DNA from: HGM04593 sp045612305
Lineage (GTDB): Bacteria > Bacteroidota > Bacteroidia > Bacteroidales > Bacteroidaceae
Direction: 5' to 3'
NCBI GenBank assembly: GCA_045612305.1
Contig: JAZKYU010000030.1
Span: forward strand, 1-36,276
Length of the DNA stretch: 36,276 nucleotides
A model generated the notes under the pieces. The model saw only the letters and a program-made list of their open reading frames with translations. It was not told the origin of the DNA and did no database searches. The number at the start of each line of letters is the position of its first letter. Positions within the stretch are counted from its first letter, which is position 1. The position numbers were made by a program, and so were the translations under genes. Shown in pieces: positions 24,962 through 33,133 of the stretch.

Positions 24962-27793
24962 TCAGTGTGCCTCAAGCCAGTTTACACCCCATCCATAGTC
25001 GGCCACAAGCGGCACACGCATAGCGAAGGCGCGTTGCATCTCCTCAACCACAATAGCCTGCAGAGCCTCTTTTTCGTCGGGAACAACATTGAAGTTGAGC
25101 TCGTCGTGTACCTGCAAAATCATAGTAGAGCGCATATTTTCTTCTTTTATGCGGCGGTAGATGTTAATCATCGCCACCTTTATTATGTCGGCGGCGCTGC
25201 CTTGTATGGGGGCGTTTACAGCATTTCGCTCGGCATAACCGCGCACTACGGCGTTGTGCGAGTTTATGTCGGGGAGGAAACGTTTGCGGTGGAATATTGT
25301 TTCAACATATCCCTTGAGCTTTGCCTCTTGCTTGCATTTTTCTATGTATTCGGCTACACCTTTATAGGTGTCGAAGTAGTTGTCTATGAGCACCTTTGCT
25401 TCGGGGCGGCTCACATTCATCCTTTCGGCAAGACCAAAGACCGATATACCATATATTATACCAAAGTTGGCAACTTTTGCTTTTCTGCGTTCGTCTTTTG
25501 TAACCTCTTCTATGGGTTTACGATATATTTTTGCAGCTGTTGCGGCGTGTATGTCGTGCCCGCTGCAAAAGTCTTCTATCATATTTTCGTCGCCGCTTAG
25601 GTGGGCCATTATGCGTAGCTCTATCTGTGAATAGTCGACCGAGAGGAAGAGGCACCCGGCATCGGGGATAAAGGCTTTGCGCACCTCTTTTCCCTCCTCG
25701 TCGCGTATGGGTATGTTCTGCAGGTTTGGGTTGCTGGAGCTTAGTCGGCCTGTTGCTGTAACGGTTTGGTTGTACGAAGTGTGTATCTTGCCTGTGCGTG
25801 GGTTTACAAGGGTGGGGAGGCTGTCGATATATGTGCTTAATAGCTTCTTTAGCCCGCGATATTGCAAAATATTTTTCACAATAGGGTGGCGGTTTTGCAG
25901 TTGTGCAAGCACATCTTCCGATGTTACATATTGCCCGGTCTTTGTCTTTTTAGGCTTGTCGACAATTTTTAGCTTGCCAAAGAGTATGTCGCCCACCTGT
26001 TTGGGCGATGCTATGTTGAAGGCTTCGCCTGCTTGGCCGAAGATTTCGTTTTCTATCTCCTCGAGGCGTTTCGACAAAAGGGTAGAGGTCTCTCTCAAGG
26101 CTTCGCTGTCTATGCGCGCACCGTTGCGCTCCATATATGCAAGCACGGGTATAAGTGGCATCTCTATGTTGTAGAAAAGTTCTTCCACCCCCTCGGCTTT
26201 AATCTCTTTTTCGAGTATATTTTTTAGCTTCAGGGTTACATTGGCATCTTCGCAAGCATAGTCGCATATTTGTGCAGGGGCGAGGTCGCGCATATTTTTC
26301 TGTCCCTTTCCCTTGTCGCCTATAAGTTCGGTTATTTTTATTGTTTCGTAGTTTAGGTACACCTCGGCAAGGTAGTCCATACCGTGGAAGAGCTCTGGTT
26401 GCAAAACATAGTGTGCAATCATAGTGTCGAACAATTTGCCACGAAGCTCCACGCCGTAGTTGGCAAGCACGGTGAGGTCGTATTTTATGTTCTGCCCCAC
26501 CTTTACTGTTTTTTCATCTTCTATGATGGGGCGCAAAATTTCGAGTCGTTTTGTAGCTTCCTCTTTTTTTGCGGGTATGGGTATGTAAACAGCCTCTCCT
26601 TCCTTCACCGAGATAGAAATTCCCACAAGTTCAGCCTCTAGAGCGTTGGTGCTTGTGGTTTCTGTGTCTATGCACACTGTTTCGCAGTTTTTTATAGCAG
26701 AAACAAAATTACATATATCTTCCTCTGTGTCAATAAGTTTGTAGCTGTGCAGGGTGTCTTTTAAGCTTAAATGGCTCGATTTTTTTTCTTCGCCCGTATC
26801 TTCGGTGGCAAAAAAATCAAAGAGAGAGCCTTGGAGAGGGTCGCTTTTTTTGCTTTTCTTGTTTTCTGTTGCCGGCACCGAAAATTCTTTCTCTTGCTCC
26901 TCGCCGAAGAGTGAGGGTGCAGAGTTTGTTCTCTTCACGCGCTCTTTAAGTGCGCGCAGTTCGTAAAAGTCGAGTAGGCGGGTGAGCTCCTCTTCGTTTG
27001 CTTGCTCGCGTTTTAGAGTTTCCATATTAAGCTCTATGGGAACATCGGTTTTTATTGTTGCGAGGAATTTGCTGAATAGAATTTTTTCTTTGTTCTCCTC
27101 GACCTTTGTTTTTAGAGCTCCTTTTAATTGGTCGGTGTTTTCGAGCAGTTGTTCTATACCGCCAAACTCGGCTATTAGTTTTTGTGCAGTTTTTTCTCCC
27201 ACGCCCGGGCAACCGGGTATATTGTCGCTTGCATCTCCCATAAGGCCCAAGAGGTCTATAACCTGTTCGGTGCGCTCTATGCCGAATTTCTCTTTTACTC
27301 GTTCCACGCCCATAACCTCAAACTCCTTGTCGCCATACTTTGGGCGGTATATTAAAACGTTCTCTGTTACAAGCTGCCCGTAGTCCTTGTCGGGGGTCAT
27401 CATATATGTCAAAATGCCCCTTTCTCCCGCTTGTTTTGCAAGTGTGCCTATAACGTCGTCGGCCTCGAAACCAGGAACTTCGAACACGGGTATGTTGTAG
27501 GCTTGCAGTATCTCTTTTATCACGGGTACCGACTCGCGTATAACCTCGGGGGTCTCCTCGCGCTGCGCCTTGTATTGCTCAAAAGCCTCGTGACGGAAGG
27601 TCTTTCCTCTAGGGTCGAAGGCTACACCTATGTGTGTGGGGTTTTCCTTCTTTATAACATCTTCCAAGGTGTTTACAAAGCCCAATATGGCCGATGTGTT
27701 GAACCCTTTTGAGTTTATGCGAGGGTTTTTTATAAATGCGTAATAAGCACGGTATATGAGCGCGTAGGCGTCGAGTAAAAAGAGTTTTTCCAT
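24962..27793 (-). CDS. polA: DNA polymerase I (5'-3' exonuclease, 3'-5' exonuclease, polymerase)
   Basis: The 943-residue enzyme processes Okazaki fragments and fills repair gaps. Residues 1 to about 290 are the 5'-3' exonuclease (LLDAYALIYRAYYAF at the start, then EADDVIGTLA and GDASDNIPGCPGVGEKTA). The proofreading domain is likely active, since the ExoI motif CIDTETTS keeps its D and E. Polymerase motif A is SVDYSQIELR, the O-helix is RRKAKVANFGIIYG, and motif C is QVHDEL. The open frame extends 11 codons upstream, but MEKLFLLDAYALIYR at 27793 is the conserved start. It is divergent from the polyprenyl synthase gene and followed closely by the glycosyltransferase. Confidence 0.97.
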   Translation of the reverse strand: MEKLFLLDAYALIYRAYYAFIKNPRINSKGFNTSAILGFVNTLEDVIKKENPTHIGVAFDPRGKTFRHEAFEQYKAQREETPEVIRESVPVIKEILQAYNIPVFEVPGFEADDVIGTLAKQAGERGILTYMMTPDKDYGQLVTENVLIYRPKYGDKEFEVMGVERVKEKFGIERTEQVIDLLGLMGDASDNIPGCPGVGEKTAQKLIAEFGGIEQLLENTDQLKGALKTKVEENKEKILFSKFLATIKTDVPIELNMETLKREQANEEELTRLLDFYELRALKERVKRTNSAPSLFGEEQEKEFSVPATENKKSKKSDPLQGSLFDFFATEDTGEEKKSSHLSLKDTLHSYKLIDTEEDICNFVSAIKNCETVCIDTETTSTNALEAELVGISISVKEGEAVYIPIPAKKEEATKRLEILRPIIEDEKTVKVGQNIKYDLTVLANYGVELRGKLFDTMIAHYVLQPELFHGMDYLAEVYLNYETIKITELIGDKGKGQKNMRDLAPAQICDYACEDANVTLKLKNILEKEIKAEGVEELFYNIEMPLIPVLAYMERNGARIDSEALRETSTLLSKRLEEIENEIFGQAGEAFNIASPKQVGDILFGKLKIVDKPKKTKTGQYVTSEDVLAQLQNRHPIVKNILQYRGLKKLLSTYIDSLPTLVNPRTGKIHTSYNQTVTATGRLSSSNPNLQNIPIRDEEGKEVRKAFIPDAGCLFLSVDYSQIELRIMAHLSGDENMIEDFCSGHDIHAATAAKIYRKPIEEVTKDERRKAKVANFGIIYGISVFGLAERMNVSRPEAKVLIDNYFDTYKGVAEYIEKCKQEAKLKGYVETIFHRKRFLPDINSHNAVVRGYAERNAVNAPIQGSAADIIKVAMINIYRRIKEENMRSTMILQVHDELNFNVVPDEKEALQAIVVEEMQRAFAMRVPLVADYGWGVNWLEAH

Positions 27794-27857
27794 TTTAATA
27801 AAGTATAACCGAATGTAAAAATACAAAATTTATGCTATTATCCATATTCTTTTTTAT

Positions 27858-27865
27858 TACTTTTG
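27858..27865 (+). promoter_or_regulatory. Probable -7 box of the polyprenyl synthase gene
   Basis: TACTTTTG, a match to TAnnTTTG, 81 bases before the start codon in the gap divergent from polA. No -33 TTG at the right distance. Confidence 0.45.
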
Positions 27866-27946
27866 CAAAGCTGTTGCGAAAATATATTATCGGCAGGGCT
27901 GTCGGTATGTTTTTTGCACTACGTTATTTAAATAACAACATTAAAG

Positions 27947-28921
27947 ATGGATTTATTATCAACCATACAAGCTCCCATAAAGCACGATATTGAGCAGTTT
28001 AAGGAGTTTTTTGCGGCCCAGCTTGGTAGCGACATACCTTTGTTGAGCAGCGCGCTTGGTAATGTTTCATCTTCTGTGGGCAAGCTTATGCGCCCTATGT
28101 TGTTGATGCTTGTTGCGCGTAGTTGCGGCTCTGTTTCCCGTGAAACTTATGCAGCTGCTACAGCTCTTGAGCTTTTGCACACAGCCAGCCTTTTGCACGA
28201 CGATGTTGTCGACGAGAGCGATATGCGTCGTGGTCTTCCATCGCTTAACATCCTTTATGGCAACCGCGTTGCTATACTCACAGGAGATTATCTTTTCTCG
28301 CTTGCTTTGAGAAACGCTGCAGCAACAAAAAACATCGAAGTTATCGAGCAATTATCGCAGCTGGGCTGTGCCTTGTCGGGCGGTGAGTTGATGCAGCTTC
28401 AGGTGCAAAAAAGCGGTGTGTACGACGAAGAAAACTACTTTAACATTATAAAAGGGAAAACCGCATCGCTCTTTGCGTCGTGCACCTATATAGGTGCTGT
28501 GCTTGCCGGTGTGGAGCCCTCTTTAGCTGCGCAGTTGCGTCGTTTTGGCGAAATTGTGGGTATTTGTTTCCAGATAAAAGACGATATATTCGATTATTAC
28601 TCTTCCGACATAGGCAAGCCCACGGGTAGCGATATGCGTGAGGGCAAGATAACTTTGCCTGCAATATATGCTTTGCGTGTGTCGAAAAACCCAACCTTGG
28701 TGGCTATAAAGGAGAATCTTGCAGCCGAAAAAGAGCTCGATGAAAAGGAGATAGAATTACTTATAGAGGCTGCAAAAAGCGAGGGTGGTGTAGAGTATTC
28801 TTTAGCTAAGATAGAGGAACTTTACAACGAGGCTCAGGGCCTCTTGCCGGCCTCTTTGCCAGCCGATTGCCGTGAGGCTCTCATAGCCTATATGGATTAC
28901 GTGATAAACAGAGAAAAATAA
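27947..28921 (+). CDS. Trans-polyprenyl diphosphate synthase (IspB-like)
   Basis: A 324-residue all-helical prenyltransferase that extends an allylic diphosphate with isopentenyl units. Long-chain products in this group feed menaquinone side chains. The first aspartate-rich motif is DDVVD (85-89, in LLHDDVVDESDMRRG) and the second is DDIFD (212-216, in FQIKDDIFDYYSSD). The residues before the first motif are small (HTAS), which fits a long-chain product, but chain length cannot be fixed from sequence. Single-gene unit with its own promoter and a 17-bp-stem terminator. A degenerate parS-like sequence lies inside it (28132-28147). Confidence 0.92.
   Translation: MDLLSTIQAPIKHDIEQFKEFFAAQLGSDIPLLSSALGNVSSSVGKLMRPMLLMLVARSCGSVSRETYAAATALELLHTASLLHDDVVDESDMRRGLPSLNILYGNRVAILTGDYLFSLALRNAAATKNIEVIEQLSQLGCALSGGELMQLQVQKSGVYDEENYFNIIKGKTASLFASCTYIGAVLAGVEPSLAAQLRRFGEIVGICFQIKDDIFDYYSSDIGKPTGSDMREGKITLPAIYALRVSKNPTLVAIKENLAAEKELDEKEIELLIEAAKSEGGVEYSLAKIEELYNEAQGLLPASLPADCREALIAYMDYVINREK
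28132..28147. other. Degenerate parS-like sequence inside the polyprenyl synthase gene
   Basis: TGTTTCCCGTGAAACT differs from the Bacillus parS TGTTTCACGTGAAACA at two of 16 positions, one of them in the CACGTG core. It could be a weak ParB site or chance, since it encodes ordinary residues of the enzyme. Confidence 0.2.
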
Positions 28922-28932
28922 AAGAGATATAG

Positions 28933-28972
28933 CACAACAAAAAAGGAGCTGCAAGGCTCCTTTTTTGTTGTG
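28933..28972. terminator. Bidirectional terminator, 17-bp perfect stem
   Basis: The 17-base arm at 28933-28949 (core AAAAAAGGAGC) pairs fully with 28956-28972 around the loop TGCAAG. T-runs exist on both strands. It separates the convergent polyprenyl synthase and deoC genes. Confidence 0.88.
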
Positions 28973-28987
28973 TAAAGTTCTATATTC

Positions 28988-29920
28988 TTAGAAGAACTTA
29001 ACCTCTTTGCCCACAATCTCGCTCAAGCAGAGGTTTGCCAAACGGCTTGTGCCCAAACGGAAGAGTTTGTTTGTCATCCACTCTTCTCCCAACAGCTCTT
29101 TTACTATAGTGTAGTAAACAAGTGCGTCGTGCACGGTGTTGATGCCTCCTGCGGGTTTGAAACCTATTTTGCGGCCTGTCTTTGCGTAGTATTCTTTAAT
29201 TGTGCTACACATAACGTAGGCTGCTTCGGGGGTAGCTGCGGGCGACTCTTTACCTGTTGAGGTCTTTATAAAGTCGGCTCCTGAATATATCGATAGAATC
29301 GATGCTTTTTTAATATTTTCAGCACTCTTTAGCGCGCCTGTTTCAAGAATAACCTTGAGGTGCTTGTCGCCGCACACGTTCTTTAGCTCCTGAATTTCGT
29401 CGCACACGCCTTCGTAGTCTCCTGCCAGGAACTTGCCCACGCTCAGCACAATGTCTATCTCTGTTGCGCCGTCGTGTATGGCCATAGCGGTCTCGGCAAC
29501 TTTAATCTCTTGGAAAGTTTGTGACGAGGGGAAACCGCCCGATACGCAAGCGATACCAACGTTGTCGGCCTCTAAAGTTTGGCTAACAATTTGTGCAAAG
29601 TTAGGGTACACACATATGGCAGCTACGTTGTCAAGCTCGGGGTACTCTTTCTCAAAATCGTTTACTCGCTCGGTAAATTTAAGCACGCTCTCCTCGCTGT
29701 CGGTACATTTGAGTGTTGTGAGGTCTATGCAGTTGAAAAGGAATTTCTTCACCTCGAGGGTGTTGTTTTTATCAACCTTTTCATCGATAAGTTGCTTCAC
29801 CTTTGAGGCAACCTCTTCGTCGCTTGCTGCGGGTGCGTACTCGCTCAATACAAACTCATATTTGCTCTCTTCTTCGGCGTGGTGCTCGTGTGTGCAACCA
29901 CAATTACATTTATCACTCAT
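28988..29920 (-). CDS. deoC: Deoxyribose-phosphate aldolase
   Basis: DeoC splits 2-deoxyribose 5-phosphate into glyceraldehyde 3-phosphate and acetaldehyde in deoxynucleoside catabolism. The 310-residue protein has the Schiff-base lysine K219 in FIKTSTGK, the second lysine K255 in GFKPAGGI, and the catalytic Asp in TEIDIV (156). An unusual N-terminal tail carries C5, C7, C9, H11, H13 and H14 in MSDKCNCGCTHEHH, which looks able to bind metal; it lies before the usual barrel. It is the last gene of the mnmG-apt-uvrC-dtd-mazG-deoC unit, starting 2 bases after mazG, and ends at a bidirectional terminator. Confidence 0.95.
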   Translation of the reverse strand: MSDKCNCGCTHEHHAEEESKYEFVLSEYAPAASDEEVASKVKQLIDEKVDKNNTLEVKKFLFNCIDLTTLKCTDSEESVLKFTERVNDFEKEYPELDNVAAICVYPNFAQIVSQTLEADNVGIACVSGGFPSSQTFQEIKVAETAMAIHDGATEIDIVLSVGKFLAGDYEGVCDEIQELKNVCGDKHLKVILETGALKSAENIKKASILSIYSGADFIKTSTGKESPAATPEAAYVMCSTIKEYYAKTGRKIGFKPAGGINTVHDALVYYTIVKELLGEEWMTNKLFRLGTSRLANLCLSEIVGKEVKFF

Positions 29921-29922
29921 CG

Positions 29923-30246
29923 TTATTTTAATTTAGGGTTATTTATATGTCTTTTGTTATCTCTTTTACTCTTTTTATCGAAGTTTTTTTCAAGAGCCTC
30001 GGTGAGGTCTGTGCCTGTTTGGTTGGCTATGCAGGTGAGCACCCATAGCACGTCGGCAAGTTCGTCGGCAAGCTCGGTTTTGTCACCCTCTTTAAAAGAT
30101 TGCTCGCCATATTTTCGTGCCATAATGCGCGCAACTTCGCCCACCTCTTCGGCTAGTATCGCGGTGTTTGTGAGCTCGTCGAAGTATCGCACACCATACT
30201 CTTTTATCCAGCCGTCTACCCTCTCTTGTAGCTCTTTTATTGTCAT
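29923..30246 (-). CDS. MazG-family nucleotide pyrophosphohydrolase
   Basis: A 107-residue all-alpha NTP pyrophosphohydrolase of the short MazG-like type. Magnesium-binding motifs are EEVGE (E34 and E37) and ELADELAD (E62 and D65). Such enzymes remove unwanted nucleotides; the exact substrate is not known. The last 15 residues are basic and probably disordered. Its start is 1 base after the dtd stop and its stop is 2 bases before deoC, so translation is likely coupled. The pairing with dtd and deoC suggests a house-cleaning role. Confidence 0.88.
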   Translation of the reverse strand: MTIKELQERVDGWIKEYGVRYFDELTNTAILAEEVGEVARIMARKYGEQSFKEGDKTELADELADVLWVLTCIANQTGTDLTEALEKNFDKKSKRDNKRHINNPKLK

Positions 30247-30247
30247 C

Positions 30248-30700
30248 TCACTCTCGGTTTTTTGTGTCTATAAATATAGTAACGGGCCCGTCGTTAATTA
30301 GTTCAACTTTCATGTCGGCACCGAATATTCCTCTTTTTATAGGTTTGTTTATGGCTATCTCCATCTCTGTGCAGAAGCTCTCGTATAGCGGTACCGATAT
30401 TTCGGGTTTTGCGGCTTTTATGTACGATGGGCGGTTGCCTTTTTTTGTAGATGCCATAAGTGTAAATTGGCTCACCGCGAGTATGTCGCCCCCTGTTTCG
30501 CACACCGACAAGTTCATCACTCCGTTTTCATCGTCGAAAAGGCGTATATTGGCTATCTTTTTTGTGAGCCACGCAATATCCTCTTCGTTGTCTTCGTCGC
30601 ATATGCCTACAAAAACAAGTAAACCTTTGTCTATAAGCGATATAAGCTCGCCATCTACGGTTACCGAAGCTTTTTTTACTCTCTGTATAAGTGCTCTCAT
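30248..30700 (-). CDS. dtd: D-aminoacyl-tRNA deacylase
   Basis: Dtd removes D-amino acids (and glycine mischarged on tRNA-Ala) from tRNA. The 150-residue protein begins MRALIQRVKKASVTVDGE, the conserved family start; the frame is open to 30787, but that part lies over the end of uvrC and a -7 box. The active-site motif is SQFTLMASTKKGNRPSY and the Gly-cisPro motif is in NDGPVTIFIDT. Length is normal. It lies 46 bases after uvrC and 1 base before the mazG-like gene, and may have an extra internal promoter. Confidence 0.96.
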   Translation of the reverse strand: MRALIQRVKKASVTVDGELISLIDKGLLVFVGICDEDNEEDIAWLTKKIANIRLFDDENGVMNLSVCETGGDILAVSQFTLMASTKKGNRPSYIKAAKPEISVPLYESFCTEMEIAINKPIKRGIFGADMKVELINDGPVTIFIDTKNRE

Positions 30701-30723
30701 CCTTTTTTGTTGCTCTGTTATTG

Positions 30724-30731
30724 CAAAGGTA
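30724..30731 (-). promoter_or_regulatory. Possible internal promoter (-7 box) before dtd
   Basis: The minus strand reads TACCTTTG, a match to TAnnTTTG, 24 bases before the dtd ATG in the uvrC-dtd gap. No -33 element is evident, so it may be weak or chance. Confidence 0.35.
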
Positions 30732-30746
30732 TTATTTTTTTTGGTG

Positions 30747-32561
30747 TTATTTGAGCGCTTTAAACAATAATTCTGCTTTTGCGGCACCTACAATCTGTGC
30801 AATTTCGCTTTTTTCGGCTTCTCTTATGCGTTTCACGCTTTTAAAGTGTTGTAACAGAGTTTGTTTGCTCTTTTCTCCTATACCTTTTATGCTGTCGAGC
30901 TCCGACGCTGTTTGTCGTTTGCTGCGTTTGTTGCGGTGGAAGGTTATGGCAAAGCGGTGTACCTCGTCCTGTATTTGTGTCATTAAGCGGAAGAGGGCGC
31001 TGTTCTGTTTAAATCCTATAGTTTTGTTGCCTATTATGAGCTCCGATGTGCGATGGCGCCCGTCTTTTACAAGGCCGGCGATGGGTATGTTAAGGCCTAA
31101 CTTATCTTCGGTAACGCTGCGCAGGGCTTCCATCTGGCCTTTGCCTCCGTCGGCTATAATGAGGCTTGGCAGCTCCCCACCTTCCTCTAAAATGCGGCTG
31201 TAGCGTCGCTCGGCAACCTCGCGCATAGAGGCATAGTCGTCGGGGCCTGTAACGGTTTTTATGTTGTATTTACGATAATCTTTTTTCGATGGTTTCAGCT
31301 TGCGGAACACCACACAAGCTGCTACTGCGTCGGCGCCTTGTATGTTCGAGTTGTCGAAACATTCTATGGTTATAGGGAGGTTTTCGAGGTGTAGCTCTTG
31401 CTGAATTTCCTTTAATAATCGGGTAGTTTTTTGCTCGGGGTTGAGCTTGTCTTCTTGTTTCAGGCGGTCGGCACGATACTGTTTTACGTTGAGCCTCGAC
31501 AGCGCAAGCAGGCGTGCTTTGTCTCCTTTTTGTGGCAGGGTGATGGTGACGTTTTCTATAGGTAGCTCCAAGGGGAAGGGTAGTATAATCTCCTTTGCTT
31601 TGCTACCGAAGCGTTCGCGCATCTCCACAATACCCATAGTTAATATTTCTTCGTCGGTTTCATCGAGCTTTTTCTTGTATTCTATGGTAAAAGCTTGGTT
31701 TATGCAACCGTTTGTTATGTGCAGGAAGTTTACAAAGGCTTCCTTCTCGTCGCTCTCGATAGAGAACACGTCGAGGTTGTTTATTGTGGAGCTTACAACC
31801 TCGCTTCTGCTGCGGAAATTTTCTATTAAAAGATAACGCTCTTTTATTTTCTGCGCCCCTTCAAAATCCATATTTTCGGCTTTCGACTGCATCTCTGCAA
31901 GCAGAGTTTCTTGCAGAACGCGTATATCTCCTTTTAATATAGATGTTACCTCTGTTATATGTTTTGCATATTCTTGTTGCGAAATTTTACCTATGCAGGG
32001 GGCGCAACAGTTGTGAATTTGATATTCAAGACAGGCACTTAAGCGCCCCTCTCTTACAGCTTCGGGTGTTATCTTTAGGTTGCAACTACGCAGGGGATAC
32101 AGCTCTTTTACGAGGGTAAGAAGCGCGTGCAAGGCCCCACTGTTTGTGTATGGGCCAAAGTAACGACCCGCATTTTTTACAATTTTTCTGGTCTTGAAAA
32201 TCTTTGGAAAGTAGTCGTTGCTTATGCAGATGGAGGGGTAGGTCTTGTCGTCTTTTAAGAGAATATTATAGCGAGGCTTGTGCTGCTTTATGAGGTTGTT
32301 CTCTAAAAGCAAAGCATCGGCCTCGCTATTTACTACAATGTAGCGTATGTCGGCAATCTTTGAGACGAGTAGTTGTGTCTTCAAAGATTGTTGCTCTTTG
32401 TTGAAGTAAGAGGATACACGGCGCTTGAGATTTTTAGCCTTTCCCACATAAATTATAGTGCCGCTTTCGTTTAGATATTGGTAGCAGCCTGGCGAGTCGG
32501 GTAGGTTGTTAACTATGTTTTTTAACAACTCTTCTCTCTTTGTGTTTCCCTCTTTTTTCAT
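30747..32561 (-). CDS. uvrC: UvrABC excinuclease subunit C
   Basis: UvrC makes both incisions in nucleotide excision repair. The 604-residue protein has the N-terminal GIY-YIG nuclease (GCYQYLNESGTIIYVGKAKNLKRR) for the 3' cut, and the UVR domain (about 200-235, with AENMDFEGAQKIKERY). The C-terminal RNase H-like nuclease for the 5' cut has ECFDNSNIQG and IADGGKGQMEAL. A helix-hairpin-helix pair at the end contains LDSIKGIGEKSKQTLLQHF. Its ATG directly follows the apt stop codon with no gap. All expected domains are present at normal length. Confidence 0.97.
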   Translation of the reverse strand: MKKEGNTKREELLKNIVNNLPDSPGCYQYLNESGTIIYVGKAKNLKRRVSSYFNKEQQSLKTQLLVSKIADIRYIVVNSEADALLLENNLIKQHKPRYNILLKDDKTYPSICISNDYFPKIFKTRKIVKNAGRYFGPYTNSGALHALLTLVKELYPLRSCNLKITPEAVREGRLSACLEYQIHNCCAPCIGKISQQEYAKHITEVTSILKGDIRVLQETLLAEMQSKAENMDFEGAQKIKERYLLIENFRSRSEVVSSTINNLDVFSIESDEKEAFVNFLHITNGCINQAFTIEYKKKLDETDEEILTMGIVEMRERFGSKAKEIILPFPLELPIENVTITLPQKGDKARLLALSRLNVKQYRADRLKQEDKLNPEQKTTRLLKEIQQELHLENLPITIECFDNSNIQGADAVAACVVFRKLKPSKKDYRKYNIKTVTGPDDYASMREVAERRYSRILEEGGELPSLIIADGGKGQMEALRSVTEDKLGLNIPIAGLVKDGRHRTSELIIGNKTIGFKQNSALFRLMTQIQDEVHRFAITFHRNKRSKRQTASELDSIKGIGEKSKQTLLQHFKSVKRIREAEKSEIAQIVGAAKAELLFKALK

Positions 32562-33095
32562 TTATTTTCCTTCCAAAACCAACAAGCTGTCAATCTCGGC
32601 ATCGGCGGGGAAGGTGTCGCGGCCTTTAAGGCCTTCGAGCTCTATGATAAAGTTTATCATCACCTTCTTGGGGTTGAGTTTTTTTACAAGGTTATATGCA
32701 GCGAGCATAGTACCACCTGTTGCGAGCAGGTCGTCGTGTATGAGCACAACGTCGTTCTCCTCTATGGCGTCTTTGTGTATCTCTATGGTGTCGCGGCCAT
32801 ACTCTTTTCCGTAGCTCTCGCTGATGGTCTCTGCGGGCAACTTGCCGGGCTTGCGGATGGGCACAAAACCAGCGCCAAGCTTAACAGCAAGTGCCGACGC
32901 CATAACAAAACCGCGCGACTCTATGCCCACAATCTTTGTGATGCCGCAGTCTTTGTATTTTTCATATAGAGCCTTGTCGAGCTCTTGCATACAAGCGGGG
33001 TTTTTGAACAGCGATGTTACATCTTTAAATTGTATCCCGGGTATGGGAAAGTCGGGGATGTTTCTTAGGTTAGAAAGCAGTAATTCTTTATTCAT
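32562..33095 (-). CDS. apt: Adenine phosphoribosyltransferase
   Basis: Apt salvages adenine to AMP with PRPP. The 177-residue protein has the family N-terminus IPDFPIPGIQFKDVTSL, the GIESRGFVMASALA loop, and the PRPP-binding motif VVLIHDDLLATGGTMLAA. It starts 38 bases after the mnmG stop; that short gap holds the parS sequence. Its stop is directly followed by the uvrC ATG. Confidence 0.97.
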   Translation of the reverse strand: MNKELLLSNLRNIPDFPIPGIQFKDVTSLFKNPACMQELDKALYEKYKDCGITKIVGIESRGFVMASALAVKLGAGFVPIRKPGKLPAETISESYGKEYGRDTIEIHKDAIEENDVVLIHDDLLATGGTMLAAYNLVKKLNPKKVMINFIIELEGLKGRDTFPADAEIDSLLVLEGK

Positions 33096-33115
33096 AGCTC
33101 TTTTTTTGTTTGGTA

Positions 33116-33131
33116 TGTTTCACGTGGAACA
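33116..33131. other. parS: parS centromere site (ParB binding sequence)
   Basis: The 16 bases TGTTTCACGTGGAACA are, read on the minus strand, TGTTCCACGTGAAACA, a full match to the broadly conserved chromosomal parS consensus TGTTNCACGTGAAACA. The site sits in the 38-base gap between mnmG and apt, so it is not constrained by protein coding. In most bacteria ParB loads on such sites near oriC and directs origin segregation. No parA or parB gene is in the window. Confidence 0.85.
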
Positions 33132-33133
33132 AT

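Noticed and set aside
27794..27826. Longer N-terminus of DNA polymerase I
   Set aside because: The family starts at MEKLFLLDAY; the 11 upstream codons lie in the divergent promoter gap.
30701..30787. Longer N-terminus of Dtd
   Set aside because: It overlaps the end of uvrC in another frame; MRALIQRV is the conserved start.
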